The position numbers and the translations under genes were made by a program. Under the pieces are notes generated by a model, which did no database searches, was not told the DNA's origin, and saw only the letters and a list, made by a program, of their open reading frames with translations. 64,000 nt of DNA from Candidatus Riflebacteria bacterium HGW-Riflebacteria-1 (lineage in GTDB: Bacteria > Muiribacteriota > Ozemobacteria > Ozemobacterales > Ozemobacteraceae), in NCBI GenBank assembly GCA_002839445.1, contig PGYB01000014.1, forward strand, positions 62,001 to 126,000, read 5' to 3'. This document shows, piece after piece, positions 8,917 through 18,700 of this stretch. The first letter of the stretch is position 1; each line of letters begins with the position of its first letter.

Positions 8917-9651
8917 TTAACTTTCAATTACGTCGGTGCCGGTTTCGGCGCCCGAGCAGGCTTTAAAAAGGTTTCCCGGTTCAGAGAGCGAGAGAACCTT
9001 GAGAGGCATGTGGTTGTCGCGGCAGAGTGTAATTGCCACGAGGTCCATTACACCAAGGCTTCTTCGTAACACTTCTTCGTAAGTGATTTTGAGAAACCTG
9101 GTGGCAGTGGGGTTTTTGGCCGGGTCAGAATCGTAGACGCCGTCAACTTTGGTGCCTTTTATCAACACATCACAGCCGGTTTCGACGGCGCGCAGGGCGG
9201 CGGCCGAGTCAGTGCTGAAATAAGGGTTGCCGGTGCCGCCCGCATACAGGCAGGTTATACCGGCATTGAGATTGGCAACCGCGTCATCTATGTCATAGGC
9301 GGCGACAAGCGGGTGCAGAGGAACAGCAGAATAAACTTTTGCTTTTACGCCGGCTGCTTCAAGATGTTCGGCAAAGCAGATGGCGTTCATTACCGTGGCA
9401 AGCATGCCGATAGCGTCAGCGCGATGCCTTTTAAGGGCTGGAAGAGTAGTTCTGGCGCCGCGGAAAAAATTGCCGCCGCCAAGAACAATGCCGGGCACGA
9501 TGCCGGCATCGGTGAGAGTTCTGATTTCCCGGGCAAAACCGTCGAGGACGGAGCGGTTAAAACCGAACCCGTCGCTGCCACCAAGCATTTCGCCGCTGAG
9601 TTTGAGTAGAGGCCGTTTAAAGCGGATCGCTGTGCTGCCGGCAGATGTCAT
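8917..9651 (-). CDS. pyrH: UMP kinase
   Basis: 244 residues, amino-acid-kinase fold. Phosphorylates UMP to UDP; typically a hexamer inhibited by UTP. Seen: LKLSGEMLGG at the N-terminus, VLGGGNFFRG near 58, the DAIGMLATVMNA region, LYAGGTGNPYFSTDSAAALRA near 140 and the VDGVYDSDPAKNP motif near 168. Stop-to-start gap to frr is 17 bases. A perfect inverted repeat lies between tsf and this gene. Confidence 0.96.
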   Translation of the reverse strand: MTSAGSTAIRFKRPLLKLSGEMLGGSDGFGFNRSVLDGFAREIRTLTDAGIVPGIVLGGGNFFRGARTTLPALKRHRADAIGMLATVMNAICFAEHLEAAGVKAKVYSAVPLHPLVAAYDIDDAVANLNAGITCLYAGGTGNPYFSTDSAAALRAVETGCDVLIKGTKVDGVYDSDPAKNPTATRFLKITYEEVLRRSLGVMDLVAITLCRDNHMPLKVLSLSEPGNLFKACSGAETGTDVIES

Positions 9652-9676
9652 TTTTTCTGGTTCCTTTTAAACAGGG

Positions 9677-9709
9677 GTAGAGACGCCTGAACCGATCAGG
9701 CGTCTCTAC
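9677..9709. repeat. Perfect 14-bp inverted repeat between tsf and pyrH
   Basis: GTAGAGACGCCTGA, a five-base loop, then TCAGGCGTCTCTAC. The arms pair without mismatch. Neither side has a T run, so it is not a canonical intrinsic terminator; it could act as an mRNA processing or stabilising hairpin inside the operon, or be a copy of a dispersed palindromic repeat. Confidence 0.85.
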
Positions 9710-9752
9710 GAGGTTACCTTAACTTTCTGGAAATCAGTTTCAACAAGAACTC

Positions 9753-10850
9753 TTACCCGGCTGCTTCTGAAGCTTTTTCTTCCGGGGTGGCGTCGCCAGC
9801 TGCGGCTTCACCACGGGCCCATCTGCGATAGGCGACCAGCTCTATTTTGGCGCCGATTGCTTTGGACACTTCATTGGTAAGGTCAGAGATCGTTTTTTTG
9901 TCATCTTTAACATAGGCCTGATCAAGGAGACAGCTTTCCATGAAATATTTGTTCAATCTGCCTTCTGCAATTGAGTGAATCATTTTGTCGTTCAGGCTGG
10001 CGGCAGCAGCAGCAGAAGAAGTTTTAATGATTTCTCGTGCCTTGTCTACATCTTCCTGGGTAATCCAGCCTTTTTCCATGTTAGACTTCATGTGGTCTTC
10101 GCTGTCAACATGAGCGGGATTGATTTTTTCTTTTTCAAGAGCTTTGTTAACGGCTTTTGCAATTAGTTCAGCTTTTGTTTTTTCGATGGCAATATTAAGT
10201 TCTCTGGTTTTTACTTCCTGGGGGATGTTAGCAGAAGACAAAGCGATTGGATTCATGGCAGCAACCTGAAGGGCTACTTCATGGGCGTAGTGATCCACTT
10301 CCGGTTTTTTCGCGGCGGCTTCGGTTTCGGCTTTGACCTGAATGAGAACGCCGATGCTGCCTTCGCCGTGGACGTAGGTACCAAAGATACCATGCTGGCC
10401 GGCGGGCATAGTAAGGTGTTCAGCGCGGCTTACCGAAATGTTTTCGCCTGTGGTGGCGATTTTTGACTTAATGAATTCTTCGAACGGGTGACCGTCGACA
10501 GTCAGCTTGTTGAGGTCTTCTGCAGTTTTAACTGATGGGGTTTTGAGAGCCAGATTTGCGATCTTGTTGGCAAAAGCCGTGAAGTCTTCGTTTCTGGCGA
10601 CAAAGTCAGTCTCACAGTTGACTTCGACAATGGCAGCGGTGCGCTTGTCGTCGGTGGCCAAAGGAATTACCAGACCCTGTGATGTGGTTCGGCCAGAGCG
10701 CTTGTCGGCTGAGGCAAGACCCTTCTTGCGGAGATTGTCAACGGCGGCTTCGAAATCACCATTGCATTCTACTAGAGCCTCTTTGCATTTGAGCATGCCG
10801 GCGCCGGTTTTATCACGAAGTTCTTTAACAAGTTGAGCAGTAATCTGCAT
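9753..10850 (-). CDS. tsf: Elongation factor Ts, long form
   Basis: 365 residues against about 283 in E. coli. GDP/GTP exchange factor for EF-Tu. The N-terminal UBA-like domain LVKELRDKTGAGMLKCKEAL and the invariant VNCETDFVARN motif (near residue 78) are intact. Extra length comes mainly from a lysine/glutamate-rich helical insert of roughly 65 residues in the C-terminal half (about 215-285) before the conserved HSIAEGRLNKYF segment, plus an acidic tail. Follows rpsB by 28 bases with GAAAGG upstream of its ATG. Confidence 0.95.
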   Translation of the reverse strand: MQITAQLVKELRDKTGAGMLKCKEALVECNGDFEAAVDNLRKKGLASADKRSGRTTSQGLVIPLATDDKRTAAIVEVNCETDFVARNEDFTAFANKIANLALKTPSVKTAEDLNKLTVDGHPFEEFIKSKIATTGENISVSRAEHLTMPAGQHGIFGTYVHGEGSIGVLIQVKAETEAAAKKPEVDHYAHEVALQVAAMNPIALSSANIPQEVKTRELNIAIEKTKAELIAKAVNKALEKEKINPAHVDSEDHMKSNMEKGWITQEDVDKAREIIKTSSAAAAASLNDKMIHSIAEGRLNKYFMESCLLDQAYVKDDKKTISDLTNEVSKAIGAKIELVAYRRWARGEAAAGDATPEEKASEAAG

Positions 10851-10878
10851 AGCTTTTACCTTTCGATTGAATCTGTAA

Positions 10879-11691
10879 TCAGTCGATTACAAGTTTGTCT
10901 TCAGCGTCTTCACTGTTGACGGTTACTGCGATAGCAGCAGCCATGTCGATGTCGCCATCGGCCATTTCAGTTTTGACTTCAGCGGTTTCGCTTACGGTCT
11001 CAAATGATTTGCCTTCGAGGGATTCAAGGACTGAGTCAGCAATGAGGCTGGTTACCAGTTTTACGGCTCTGATTGCATCGTCGTTGCCTGGTATTACAAA
11101 GTCAATATTGTCGGGGTCGCAGTTGGTATCAACGACTGATACTATCGGAATACCAATTTTCTTGGCTTCGGCGACCGCAATTGCTTCTTTATGAGGATCG
11201 ATAATGAAAAGTGCGCCGGGCATACCTTTCATATCTTTGATGCCGCCAAGAGCGCGATCAAGTTTTTCGCGTTCTTTTTTCATCTTGGAAGCTTCTTTTT
11301 TTGGATATGATTCGATCTTGCCGCTGTCAATCAGATCATTAAGTTCTTTAAGTCTGTTGATGCGCTTTTCGATAGTGACATAGTTGGTCAACATGCCGCC
11401 GAGCCAGCGATAATTGACAAAATACATTCCGCAGCGTTCTGCTTCCTGTTTAATGATGTCTTGAGCCTGGCGCTTGGTGCTGACGAAAAGAATGGGTTTG
11501 CCTTCGCGTACTACACTCTTGATGAAGTCACATGCTTCGTCAAGAAGTTTGGTAGTCTTCTGAAGGTCGATAATATAGATGCCGTTGCGGGCGGTGAAGA
11601 TGTATTTGGCCATCTTGGGATTCCATCTGCGGGTCTGATGACCAAAATGCACGCCGGCTTCGAGCAGGCTTTTCATTGATACCATGGACAT
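10879..11691 (-). CDS. rpsB: 30S ribosomal protein S2
   Basis: The start at 11691 (MSMVSMKSLLEAGVHFGHQ) is preferred because GGAGG lies eight bases upstream; the open frame extends nine codons further back through that site. The product is 270 residues, slightly longer than usual owing to an acidic C-terminal tail. S2 hallmarks GVHFGHQTRRWNPKM and the P-loop-like LFIIDPHKEAIAVAEA segment are present. First gene of the operon. Confidence 0.96.
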   Translation of the reverse strand: MSMVSMKSLLEAGVHFGHQTRRWNPKMAKYIFTARNGIYIIDLQKTTKLLDEACDFIKSVVREGKPILFVSTKRQAQDIIKQEAERCGMYFVNYRWLGGMLTNYVTIEKRINRLKELNDLIDSGKIESYPKKEASKMKKEREKLDRALGGIKDMKGMPGALFIIDPHKEAIAVAEAKKIGIPIVSVVDTNCDPDNIDFVIPGNDDAIRAVKLVTSLIADSVLESLEGKSFETVSETAEVKTEMADGDIDMAAAIAVTVNSEDAEDKLVID

Positions 11692-11738
11692 TGAAACGTA
11701 CCTCCGGGAATTTTCCAAAAAGTTAAATCGGTTCGAAC

Positions 11739-11767
11739 ATGTTAGCTCATTTGTGCCGTTCGGTCAA
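11739..11767 (-). promoter_or_regulatory. Strong sigma70-type promoter for rpsB-tsf operon
   Basis: On the minus strand TTGACC, a 17-base spacer, then TAACAT, ending 47 bases before the rpsB start. A GTTCGAAC palindrome (11731-11738) lies at the probable transcription start. Good match by eye to a housekeeping promoter. Confidence 0.65.
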
Positions 11768-11941
11768 GTATTTTGCCGCTAATAAACTCATTGTTAATCA
11801 GTCTTATACGAGCGTATCATGGCTTGAGCCTTTTCTGTTGAGGCTTTTCTCTTGGGCGCCTACACCAAACGCAGTTTGATAAAGGTTCGCGTCTTTTGGT
11901 GACCCGCTGGCAAACCTGCATCTGCAGCAGTTTTTCTGGTG
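11768..11941. other. Intergenic spacer between rpsB promoter and HTH-PIN gene
   Basis: This is the middle of a 331-base gene-free stretch (11692-12022). Besides the rpsB promoter at one end and the direct repeats at the other, I see only a weak AGCC/GGCT pairing near 11825-11850 and a minus-strand frame of 62 codons that lacks a ribosome binding site and looks spurious. Confidence 0.4.
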
Positions 11942-11981
11942 TATTGTAAAATATTGAAATATATTGTAACATATTGAGTAA
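11942..11981. repeat. Two tandem 20-bp AT-rich direct repeats, possible operator
   Basis: Copies at 11942-11961 and 11962-11981 share 16 of 20 bases (core TATTGTAA-ATATTGA). They sit 42-81 bases upstream of the TTG start of the HTH-PIN gene, next to a TAGAAT -10-like element at 11983-11988. Spacing of 20 bases puts both copies on the same DNA face, as expected of an autoregulatory site for the DNA-binding protein encoded next. Confidence 0.6.
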
Positions 11982-12022
11982 GTAGAATGCTTTGTAGTTA
12001 AACAATTATCCAGGAGAACGTT

Positions 12023-12724
12023 TTGCCTGATCGACTGATTACCCTGAACGAAGTGGCGCAGTTGTTGCGCGTTTCACGCCACACCGTACAGGCGTGGATC
12101 TCGCCGAGTTCACCGAACCACCGGCCTGAATTCGCGATTATGGCGCGGCACGCCGGGCGTAAGACGGTTTTTATCGCCGACGAAGTGACGGCATGGCTGA
12201 ATCAGCGCCGCGGGGCTGTTTATTCAGACAACCCGGCTGCGCGTACTACCTACTGGCGTGAACGCTTTATTGGTGGCCGCGGTTTATTGCGTGGCGTGCT
12301 GAAAGCGCCAGAACGCGAATCTTCGCCGTTGCGCTCCGGGTTCGCCGGCGGCCTGCTGGCTCTTGATGCCGCGCCGATTCTGACCTGGCTGGCCGACGGT
12401 GAAGGCTCGGCCGCTCTTCTCATCATGGTTAACCGCGCCGAAGGTCTGGTGCTGTCGGTTCCGCTGGCGCTCTGGTTGCTCCGTAGAGCAGTAAGAAGTC
12501 CGGGGCATTATTCTGCACTGCGTGATTTTGTTCTGGCGCAGAACATCTTTGAGCTCGCGCCACTGAACGAAGAAGCGCTGACCAGGGCCGAAGACCTTCC
12601 AGCCGCAATCGGCGAAATCTCACTGCAGAGCTACTGCTGCTGCCTTGAAGCCGGCGCAGCAACCTTTGTCACCGCCGACCGGGTTCTCTTAAAAACGCCC
12701 GGCCTGCCAGTCTCAAGCTTCTAG
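12023..12724 (+). CDS. HTH-PIN fusion protein with degenerate PIN active site
   Basis: 233 residues from a TTG start with AGGAGA five bases upstream. Residues 1-62 form an excisionase/MerR-type helix-turn-helix (ITLNEVAQLLRVSRHTVQAW, then a basic wing ending VTAWLNQRR). After a linker, residues 110-233 follow the PIN nuclease pattern: LALDAAPIL with Asp115 and the terminal GAATFVTADRVLL with Asp219. The acidic residues expected between them are missing or displaced (LSVPLALWLL lacks Glu; ISLQSYCCCLEAGA lacks the DA motif), so nuclease activity is doubtful. It looks like an antitoxin-toxin pair joined in one chain and turned into a regulator. GC-rich relative to its own promoter region. Confidence 0.65.
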   Translation: MPDRLITLNEVAQLLRVSRHTVQAWISPSSPNHRPEFAIMARHAGRKTVFIADEVTAWLNQRRGAVYSDNPAARTTYWRERFIGGRGLLRGVLKAPERESSPLRSGFAGGLLALDAAPILTWLADGEGSAALLIMVNRAEGLVLSVPLALWLLRRAVRSPGHYSALRDFVLAQNIFELAPLNEEALTRAEDLPAAIGEISLQSYCCCLEAGAATFVTADRVLLKTPGLPVSSF

Positions 12725-12769
12725 TAATGCTAAAAGTGAAGCGCGATTGTTTATTCAAAACATTTTCAT

Positions 12770-12797
12770 TTGATTGTAAGGTATTTGTTGGTATAAT
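12770..12797 (+). promoter_or_regulatory. Putative promoter of the HEAT-PilT gene
   Basis: TTGATT, 16-base spacer, TATAAT, 49 bases before the ATG at 12846. Very good -10 match. Confidence 0.6.
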
Positions 12798-12845
12798 TCT
12801 GCTGGTAGTATACCTGCTCGAAAAAAACAGGGGAACGGTCACAAT

Positions 12846-15647
12846 ATGATAGAGGAAATCCTCTTAAGTCTACAGGACAAGCTGAGAAGCCACGACTTTC
12901 TCGATAATGAACAGGCGCTTGACAAGCTCGCATCACTGCTGCAGTCGCAGAATTCCGAGAAGCAGAAGAAGGTTATTTCAACAACCTTGCCAATAGCTCT
13001 TGCCAGCAGGTTTGAAAGCATTCAGAAAAAGGCCGTTCAGATTGTTATCAATTACCCGACAATTCTGAAAGACGTATTGCCGGCACTCAGGCTGTCGTCA
13101 GATATGACAGTGCGCTTCTGGGCATATTTTATTCTTATTGAACTCGGCTTTGTGCCTCAAGAAGAGATGCTCGATATTCTCAACAGCCGCGAAAACGACG
13201 AAATCAGAAAAATTGTCGTTGAAGCTCTGGCCAAGAACCCTGATAAAAAGGTCGTTATCGCGTTTCTTGACAAGATTTCTGACCCGAGCTGGATAGTTCG
13301 CAAACAGGCCAAAAGAGCCCTGATTGAGCAGGGCGACTCGATATACCAGATCATTCAGGAATATTTTCAGAGCTGTTCGAGCCAGCAAAAATATGAATGT
13401 ATCAAGATCATACCGCTTATTCTCCGAGAAAAGGCATTCATGCTGTTTCAGCGTATGCTCGAGGCTGACCGCACCGGAGTTTATAAGCCTTACATCTGTG
13501 CCGGTCTTGGCGAGATCAAGAACGAGAATTCAATGAAGACCTTGATGGGGCTTCTGGATGATGATTCGATGGTCGTGCGCCAGGAAGCGATAAAGTCGCT
13601 TACCAACTGGGGTCGGGAAGTCGTGTCGCCGATAATGGCGATTTTTCCGACCGCCAGCAAAGAGACGCGTCTCAGCATGATGATGCTGCTTGGCAAGGTT
13701 CTTGGTCTTGAGGTAATTAAGCTTTTTAACGAAAAATTTGGCGCGCCTACCCAGGAAGCGAAGTATTTTCTGCTGACAGCTCTGGGCGAAGTGCGAGATC
13801 CTTCTGTAGTTGCCGAGTTGCTGCCATACCTCAAGGATGAATCAATATTTATTCAGGAATACTCACACCGCATTCTTTCGCAGCTTGGTGTACACGCCGT
13901 TGATCCTCTTCTTGCCTGTCTCGACACCGAAGATGAGGACTTGATTATTCAGGTGCTCAAGGTAATTGGTGTAATCGGCTCAAAAGAAGCCTTGCGCCCA
14001 TTGCTGTTCATGATAGACAACTCCAAGAATACGCTCGTGCGCACTTGCGCTGTCGAAGCTATTTCCAAACTTCAGAAATTCGAGCTGATTGCCGGTCTGC
14101 TGCTGCTCAAGCTTGACGATAAAGACCTGTCAATCAGACACACAATTGTCGAAAACCTTTCACGCCAGCCACGCAAGGCATTTCTCAAAGAACTTGTTTC
14201 GGCCGCGTTTGACAAGAGTGCAGATATTGCGTGGTGGTCACGAGAAATTCTCAAACGCCGCGATTATTACGGGGTTGCCTCGTTTTTGAACCTTTATGAC
14301 AGTTCGACTGATGTCGAAAAAGACCGCATGATCTCGCTGGCCTCGAAGTTATCAGAAGACCAGCTCGATTCTGTTCTGCGCAACGAAAAAATCACTCTCG
14401 ATTCTTTACGCCCCGAAAACGTTGAAACCAGAGTGCTGCGCCGCAAGTTTACCAAAGAAAACATTACTGACCTCAAAGAATTGCTCTACTATCTTCACGA
14501 AGAGCGCGGTTCTGACCTTCATATCGCCATCGGACTGCCACCCAGCATCAGAATTCATGGTGAGTTGATCAGAACCACTTTTGAAACAATTACCCCTGAA
14601 AAGAGCCGATTCCTGCTGTTCTCGATAATGAACGATGTTCAGAAGCGTGAGTTCAGCGAACGCATGGAACTCGACTTCTCATATGAAATCTCTGACTGCG
14701 CGCGATTCCGTGTCAATGTTTTTCAGCAGAAAAACGGTATGGCTGGCGTTTTCCGTATTATTCCCAATACGGTTCCATCATTCGATGAACTGTCGATGGA
14801 CAAATCGATCATGGAAAAAATCTGTTGCAACAAGACCGGTCTGATACTGGTAACCGGCGCAACCGGTTCTGGTAAGTCGACCACACTGGCGGCGATGATT
14901 GATTTTGTCAATCGTACGCGTTACGACCACATCATTACCATCGAAGACCCGATAGAATTCGTTCATCAGCACAAGCGCAGCGTTATTACGCAACGCGAAC
15001 TCGGCACCAATACTTTGTCATTTACCAACGCTCTGCGCAGCGCGTTGCGCGAAGATCCTGACGTCATACTCGTCGGCGAAATGCGCGACCTTGAGACGAT
15101 GAATCTTGCAATTGCAGCAGCTGAAACCGGGCATCTTGTATTTTCGACACTGCACACGATCAATGCCTATGAATCTATTCACCGCATTATCGGTAGTTTC
15201 CCGGGCGATCTGCAGCAGTCCGTTCGCATGCAGCTGGCCGGAACCCTGCGCGGCGTTGTTTCGCAGAGACTGGTGCCGGCTTATCTGTCAGCGGGTCGTG
15301 TAATGGCATACGAAGTTCTGGTTGGTACAACTCCGGTTAAGCGCTGCATCAAAGAAGACAAATCTGACCAGCTGGTCACTATCATGCAGACAAGCCGCTC
15401 AGACGGCATGCTTACCATGGATCAATGCCTTGAAGATCTTGTCGTGACCAAGAGAATCACTTATGAAGACGGCTACAAATACTCTGAAGACAAAAAAGAA
15501 TTTCAGAAACGTCTAGAAGAACGCGTGGGCAAACAGGTAGCCGGGGGCCGCACAACGTCGGCGCCCGAACATGGCAAGGGCGATAAACAACCACCGGGCG
15601 TTGGCAAGCCGGCCATAACCGACAGGCCGCAGGTAAAGGGACACTGA
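12846..15647 (+). CDS. HEAT-repeat/PilT-type ATPase fusion
   Basis: 933 residues; PilT alone is about 350. Residues 1 to about 540 are HEAT/PBS-lyase-type helical repeats (for example LMGLLDDDSMVVRQEAIKSL, LLPYLKDESIFIQEYSHRI). From about 545 a complete PilT/PilB-family retraction ATPase follows: ELLYYLHEERGSDLHIAIG, Walker A GATGSGKS near 671-678, Asp box IEDPIEFVH, Walker B DVILVGEMRD near 740, His box GHLVFSTLHT. The PilT AIRNLIREGK signature is replaced by VKRCIKEDK. A Gly/Pro-rich tail of about 45 residues ends the protein. Predicted to power pilus or pseudopilus disassembly at the cytoplasmic face, with the HEAT solenoid as docking arm. The pil assembly operon is 33 kb away. Convergent with the HEAT-cyclase gene. 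Confidence 0.88.
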   Translation: MIEEILLSLQDKLRSHDFLDNEQALDKLASLLQSQNSEKQKKVISTTLPIALASRFESIQKKAVQIVINYPTILKDVLPALRLSSDMTVRFWAYFILIELGFVPQEEMLDILNSRENDEIRKIVVEALAKNPDKKVVIAFLDKISDPSWIVRKQAKRALIEQGDSIYQIIQEYFQSCSSQQKYECIKIIPLILREKAFMLFQRMLEADRTGVYKPYICAGLGEIKNENSMKTLMGLLDDDSMVVRQEAIKSLTNWGREVVSPIMAIFPTASKETRLSMMMLLGKVLGLEVIKLFNEKFGAPTQEAKYFLLTALGEVRDPSVVAELLPYLKDESIFIQEYSHRILSQLGVHAVDPLLACLDTEDEDLIIQVLKVIGVIGSKEALRPLLFMIDNSKNTLVRTCAVEAISKLQKFELIAGLLLLKLDDKDLSIRHTIVENLSRQPRKAFLKELVSAAFDKSADIAWWSREILKRRDYYGVASFLNLYDSSTDVEKDRMISLASKLSEDQLDSVLRNEKITLDSLRPENVETRVLRRKFTKENITDLKELLYYLHEERGSDLHIAIGLPPSIRIHGELIRTTFETITPEKSRFLLFSIMNDVQKREFSERMELDFSYEISDCARFRVNVFQQKNGMAGVFRIIPNTVPSFDELSMDKSIMEKICCNKTGLILVTGATGSGKSTTLAAMIDFVNRTRYDHIITIEDPIEFVHQHKRSVITQRELGTNTLSFTNALRSALREDPDVILVGEMRDLETMNLAIAAAETGHLVFSTLHTINAYESIHRIIGSFPGDLQQSVRMQLAGTLRGVVSQRLVPAYLSAGRVMAYEVLVGTTPVKRCIKEDKSDQLVTIMQTSRSDGMLTMDQCLEDLVVTKRITYEDGYKYSEDKKEFQKRLEERVGKQVAGGRTTSAPEHGKGDKQPPGVGKPAITDRPQVKGH

Positions 15648-15741
15648 ACCGCGGTCCCATTTGTCAGACTCTTAAGCTGTCCGGGTTGCCGACTTTCTTT
15701 GTTGCAGGCTTTATTGTGGCTTGTCTGCGCTCAAGGCAGCG

Positions 15742-18700
15742 TTACCATTTAACCCGGTAAGCTTTGACCGGCTTTTCGATCCCTTTAAGCTTATGCTCGC
15801 CATGCACTTCGATATCGAATATCTGGCGATTGATGCGCTGCAGAGTATGCTCAGAGACAATAATTTCAAAGGCATCGCCAACGCCTTCAAGGCGTGATGC
15901 CAGGTTTACCGTATCACCGAGAACGTCGTTCTCGGTTCTTATAACTGAACCGCTGTTTACGGCTATTCTGATGGCCAGTTTGCGTTCTTCGGCAACCGAA
16001 GCGTTAAAAGTGTGTAGTTTGCGCTGAATCTCAATCGCGGCAAGAATAGCGTTGTTATGATTTTCGAAAACAACCAGAAACGCGTCGCCGATCTTTTTGA
16101 GAACATCGCCAGAATACTTTTCAAACACCGGTTTAAGAATTTCGTCGTGTTGTTTGAGCATTGACATGACTTCTGACAGCGAAGCTTTGGCGCTGAAAGC
16201 CGTGTAACCCTTGACGTCGGTAAACATGACCGACAGGTCGAGCGTGTGAGTGGTTTTGATGAGTTCGTCGTATTTTTCGAGCTCTTCAAGTGCCGCCCGG
16301 CGCTTTTCGAGAACTTCGTCAAGGTGGTTGTCAGAAAGTACAACCTTAGCCTCGCCTTTTGCTCGCAACAGTTCAGGGTTGACGGTGCCGCCTACGCTTT
16401 CGATCATGTCTACCAGAGATTTGCGGTCGATTTCGTTTTCGAGTTCTTCGATATACTCGCTGAGCGGTTCGGTGATCATCTTGCCCAGGCTCAGGAAAAA
16501 GTCTGTAATCGCGCCCTTGAGTCTGAAATCGTCATGAAAGAAATAGCGTGCTAGAGTTTTCACGGCATGACGTAGAACATCAACTTCTTCATTGGGAAGA
16601 AGGTTTTCCATGACCGAGAAAGCTATGCGCCGGTCGTCGATTGAATCGAGAGCAATGATGCAGCAGAGCCGATAAGCCTTGCTCGGCGATGTGAGGCCTT
16701 GAACCAGGCCTTCCGGGTGATCCTGGTAAACATAGCTCAAGATTTTGCCGACGCGATCAACATCGTTGAGTGTAATGACTTCTGATCGACTGTTAAGCAG
16801 CTGGTCGAGCATCTTCAGGAATGGGAGCTTTTTCTGTGCGGCTGTTACCGTCATAAGATCAAGCATTGCTGATGGGTTGCACGATTCCAGATATTCCTGC
16901 AAGGCACTTACTGTTGAAGGGTATGGGTTCTGGGAAAGTATTGTCACCATCATGCGCAGATTTTTCGCTGACTTTTCGACCTGCAGCTGACGCGAAACCA
17001 CTTTTAAATCGTTCTCGCTGAGATTGCTCCAGCCAGAGACTGCTTCGGCAACATAATAGCGTACAATTTCGTTCGAGTGGCTGAAGCCAAGGAAAACGGT
17101 GCGGCGCAGAGCGTTGGCATCTGCCTTTTTGAGTAGGTGCGAGAGCCAGTGGCAGACCTTGGGATCAGGATGTGTCAGCAGATTGAGTATTGTGTTGACC
17201 ACGTCTTTTGACGTGATACTCGGAACCGACGCGAGCACTGCTTGAATTCTATACTCATCTGTGGTTTCGAGAAATCTGGTAACTGCCGGAACGGCTTCGG
17301 GGTGGTTCATTGACAGCAGAGCTGAAACAATATGCGGCATCAGTGAAGGGTCGGTATTCTCTTCGAGAATGGTTTTAAGGGTTATTACGGCTTTGGGGCC
17401 GATCATTACCAGAGCTTTGCGCGACCAGAACTGTATATCGTCTGAGTTGTCGGTGAGCGCCCTGACTATCGAGGTTACCGATGCTTCACCATAATTCACC
17501 AGACAATTGGCAGCGGCATTGCGAACCGGCCAGTTTACGTCGCCGAGCAGCTTGATCAGAACGTCAATAAGCTGCGGGTGCGGCGCAATTTTCTGCAAAA
17601 CACCCAGCAGAAACAGGCGTTCCTGCTTGTTGCCGCTTTCGAGAATTTTGATGATCGGCGAGAGTGCCATGCCACCAATTGAGCCGATGATCTTGATGAT
17701 TTGAAATCGCAGATTCTCATCTTCGGTGCTCAGGTGCTGCAGCAGAAGATCAATGTTCAGATTTGGCTTTTGCGAGAGGCAGTCAGCGGCGTAGTCTGAA
17801 ACGATGCGATCAGGATCTGCAAGGCAGAGCAGCAGAGTGGCCGTCGCATCGTCACTTTTGAGGCGCGCAAGATTTTCGATGGCAAGTAATCTGTGCTCCT
17901 GTTCGGTAGCAGAAAGCAGGCGTTGAATGAGCGGCATGGCCTTGTCGCCAAGCAGTTCGACAAGGATCTTGATGATGTCATATCTGATCAGAGAGTCGCT
18001 GCGGCTGAACGCCGAGGTAAGTTTCTCAAAAACCTTCGGTCCGAGCTTAAGAAGCTGTTCGGCAGCAAGTTGTCTGATAGCCCATGAGCCGTCGGCAAGG
18101 CCGTTGATCAGAAAGTCTATGGCCAGCGAAGTGCCAAGCTCGCCGAGCGCAGAAATCACCGAATAGCGAAGCGCAAAGCTGCCATTCTGATAAATTTTTC
18201 TGAGTTCTTCAATGGTTTTATCCTGACCGATTTTGACAAACAGTGCAATCACACTGTGGTTAGGCAGCCTGGATGGTGTGTTGATTATTTTGCGCAGATC
18301 GTCGAGTATCTGCTCGCTAAAGCCCAGCAGTTGCTCAAAAACCAGCTTGCGGATAGCCCAGTTCGGGTCGTTAAGGAGTGGGTAAAGAGTGCGCGCGTTC
18401 TCAATCTGGCGGTGAGCTGAAACTGCTCTGATCGCGTAACCTCGCAGCTCGGCATCACGGTGGTGGAGAATCTGCTTGACTGCTGCCAGGGATTTTTCAT
18501 CACCGAGCTGGCCTAAGACATAGAGCAGCCAGTAAAACTGATCGTGCTTTTTCTCGTTAAGATGATCGAGAACGAGAGGGCTGATCTCGGGACCCCATTC
18601 CAGGAGGGCTTTAGCCGCGGCCTCGCGTTTGTGCCAGGCCTTGTCACAGAGCATGCCAATTATGGCAGCTCCAGACTCCGGAGTGTGGTCTATCAGCAGC

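Noticed and set aside
11942..11981. Short CRISPR-like array
   Set aside because: Two adjoining copies without spacers and no cas genes.
11817..12005. 62-codon minus-strand frame upstream of the HTH-PIN gene
   Set aside because: No ribosome binding site, composition unlike a protein, and it covers the direct repeats and promoter region.
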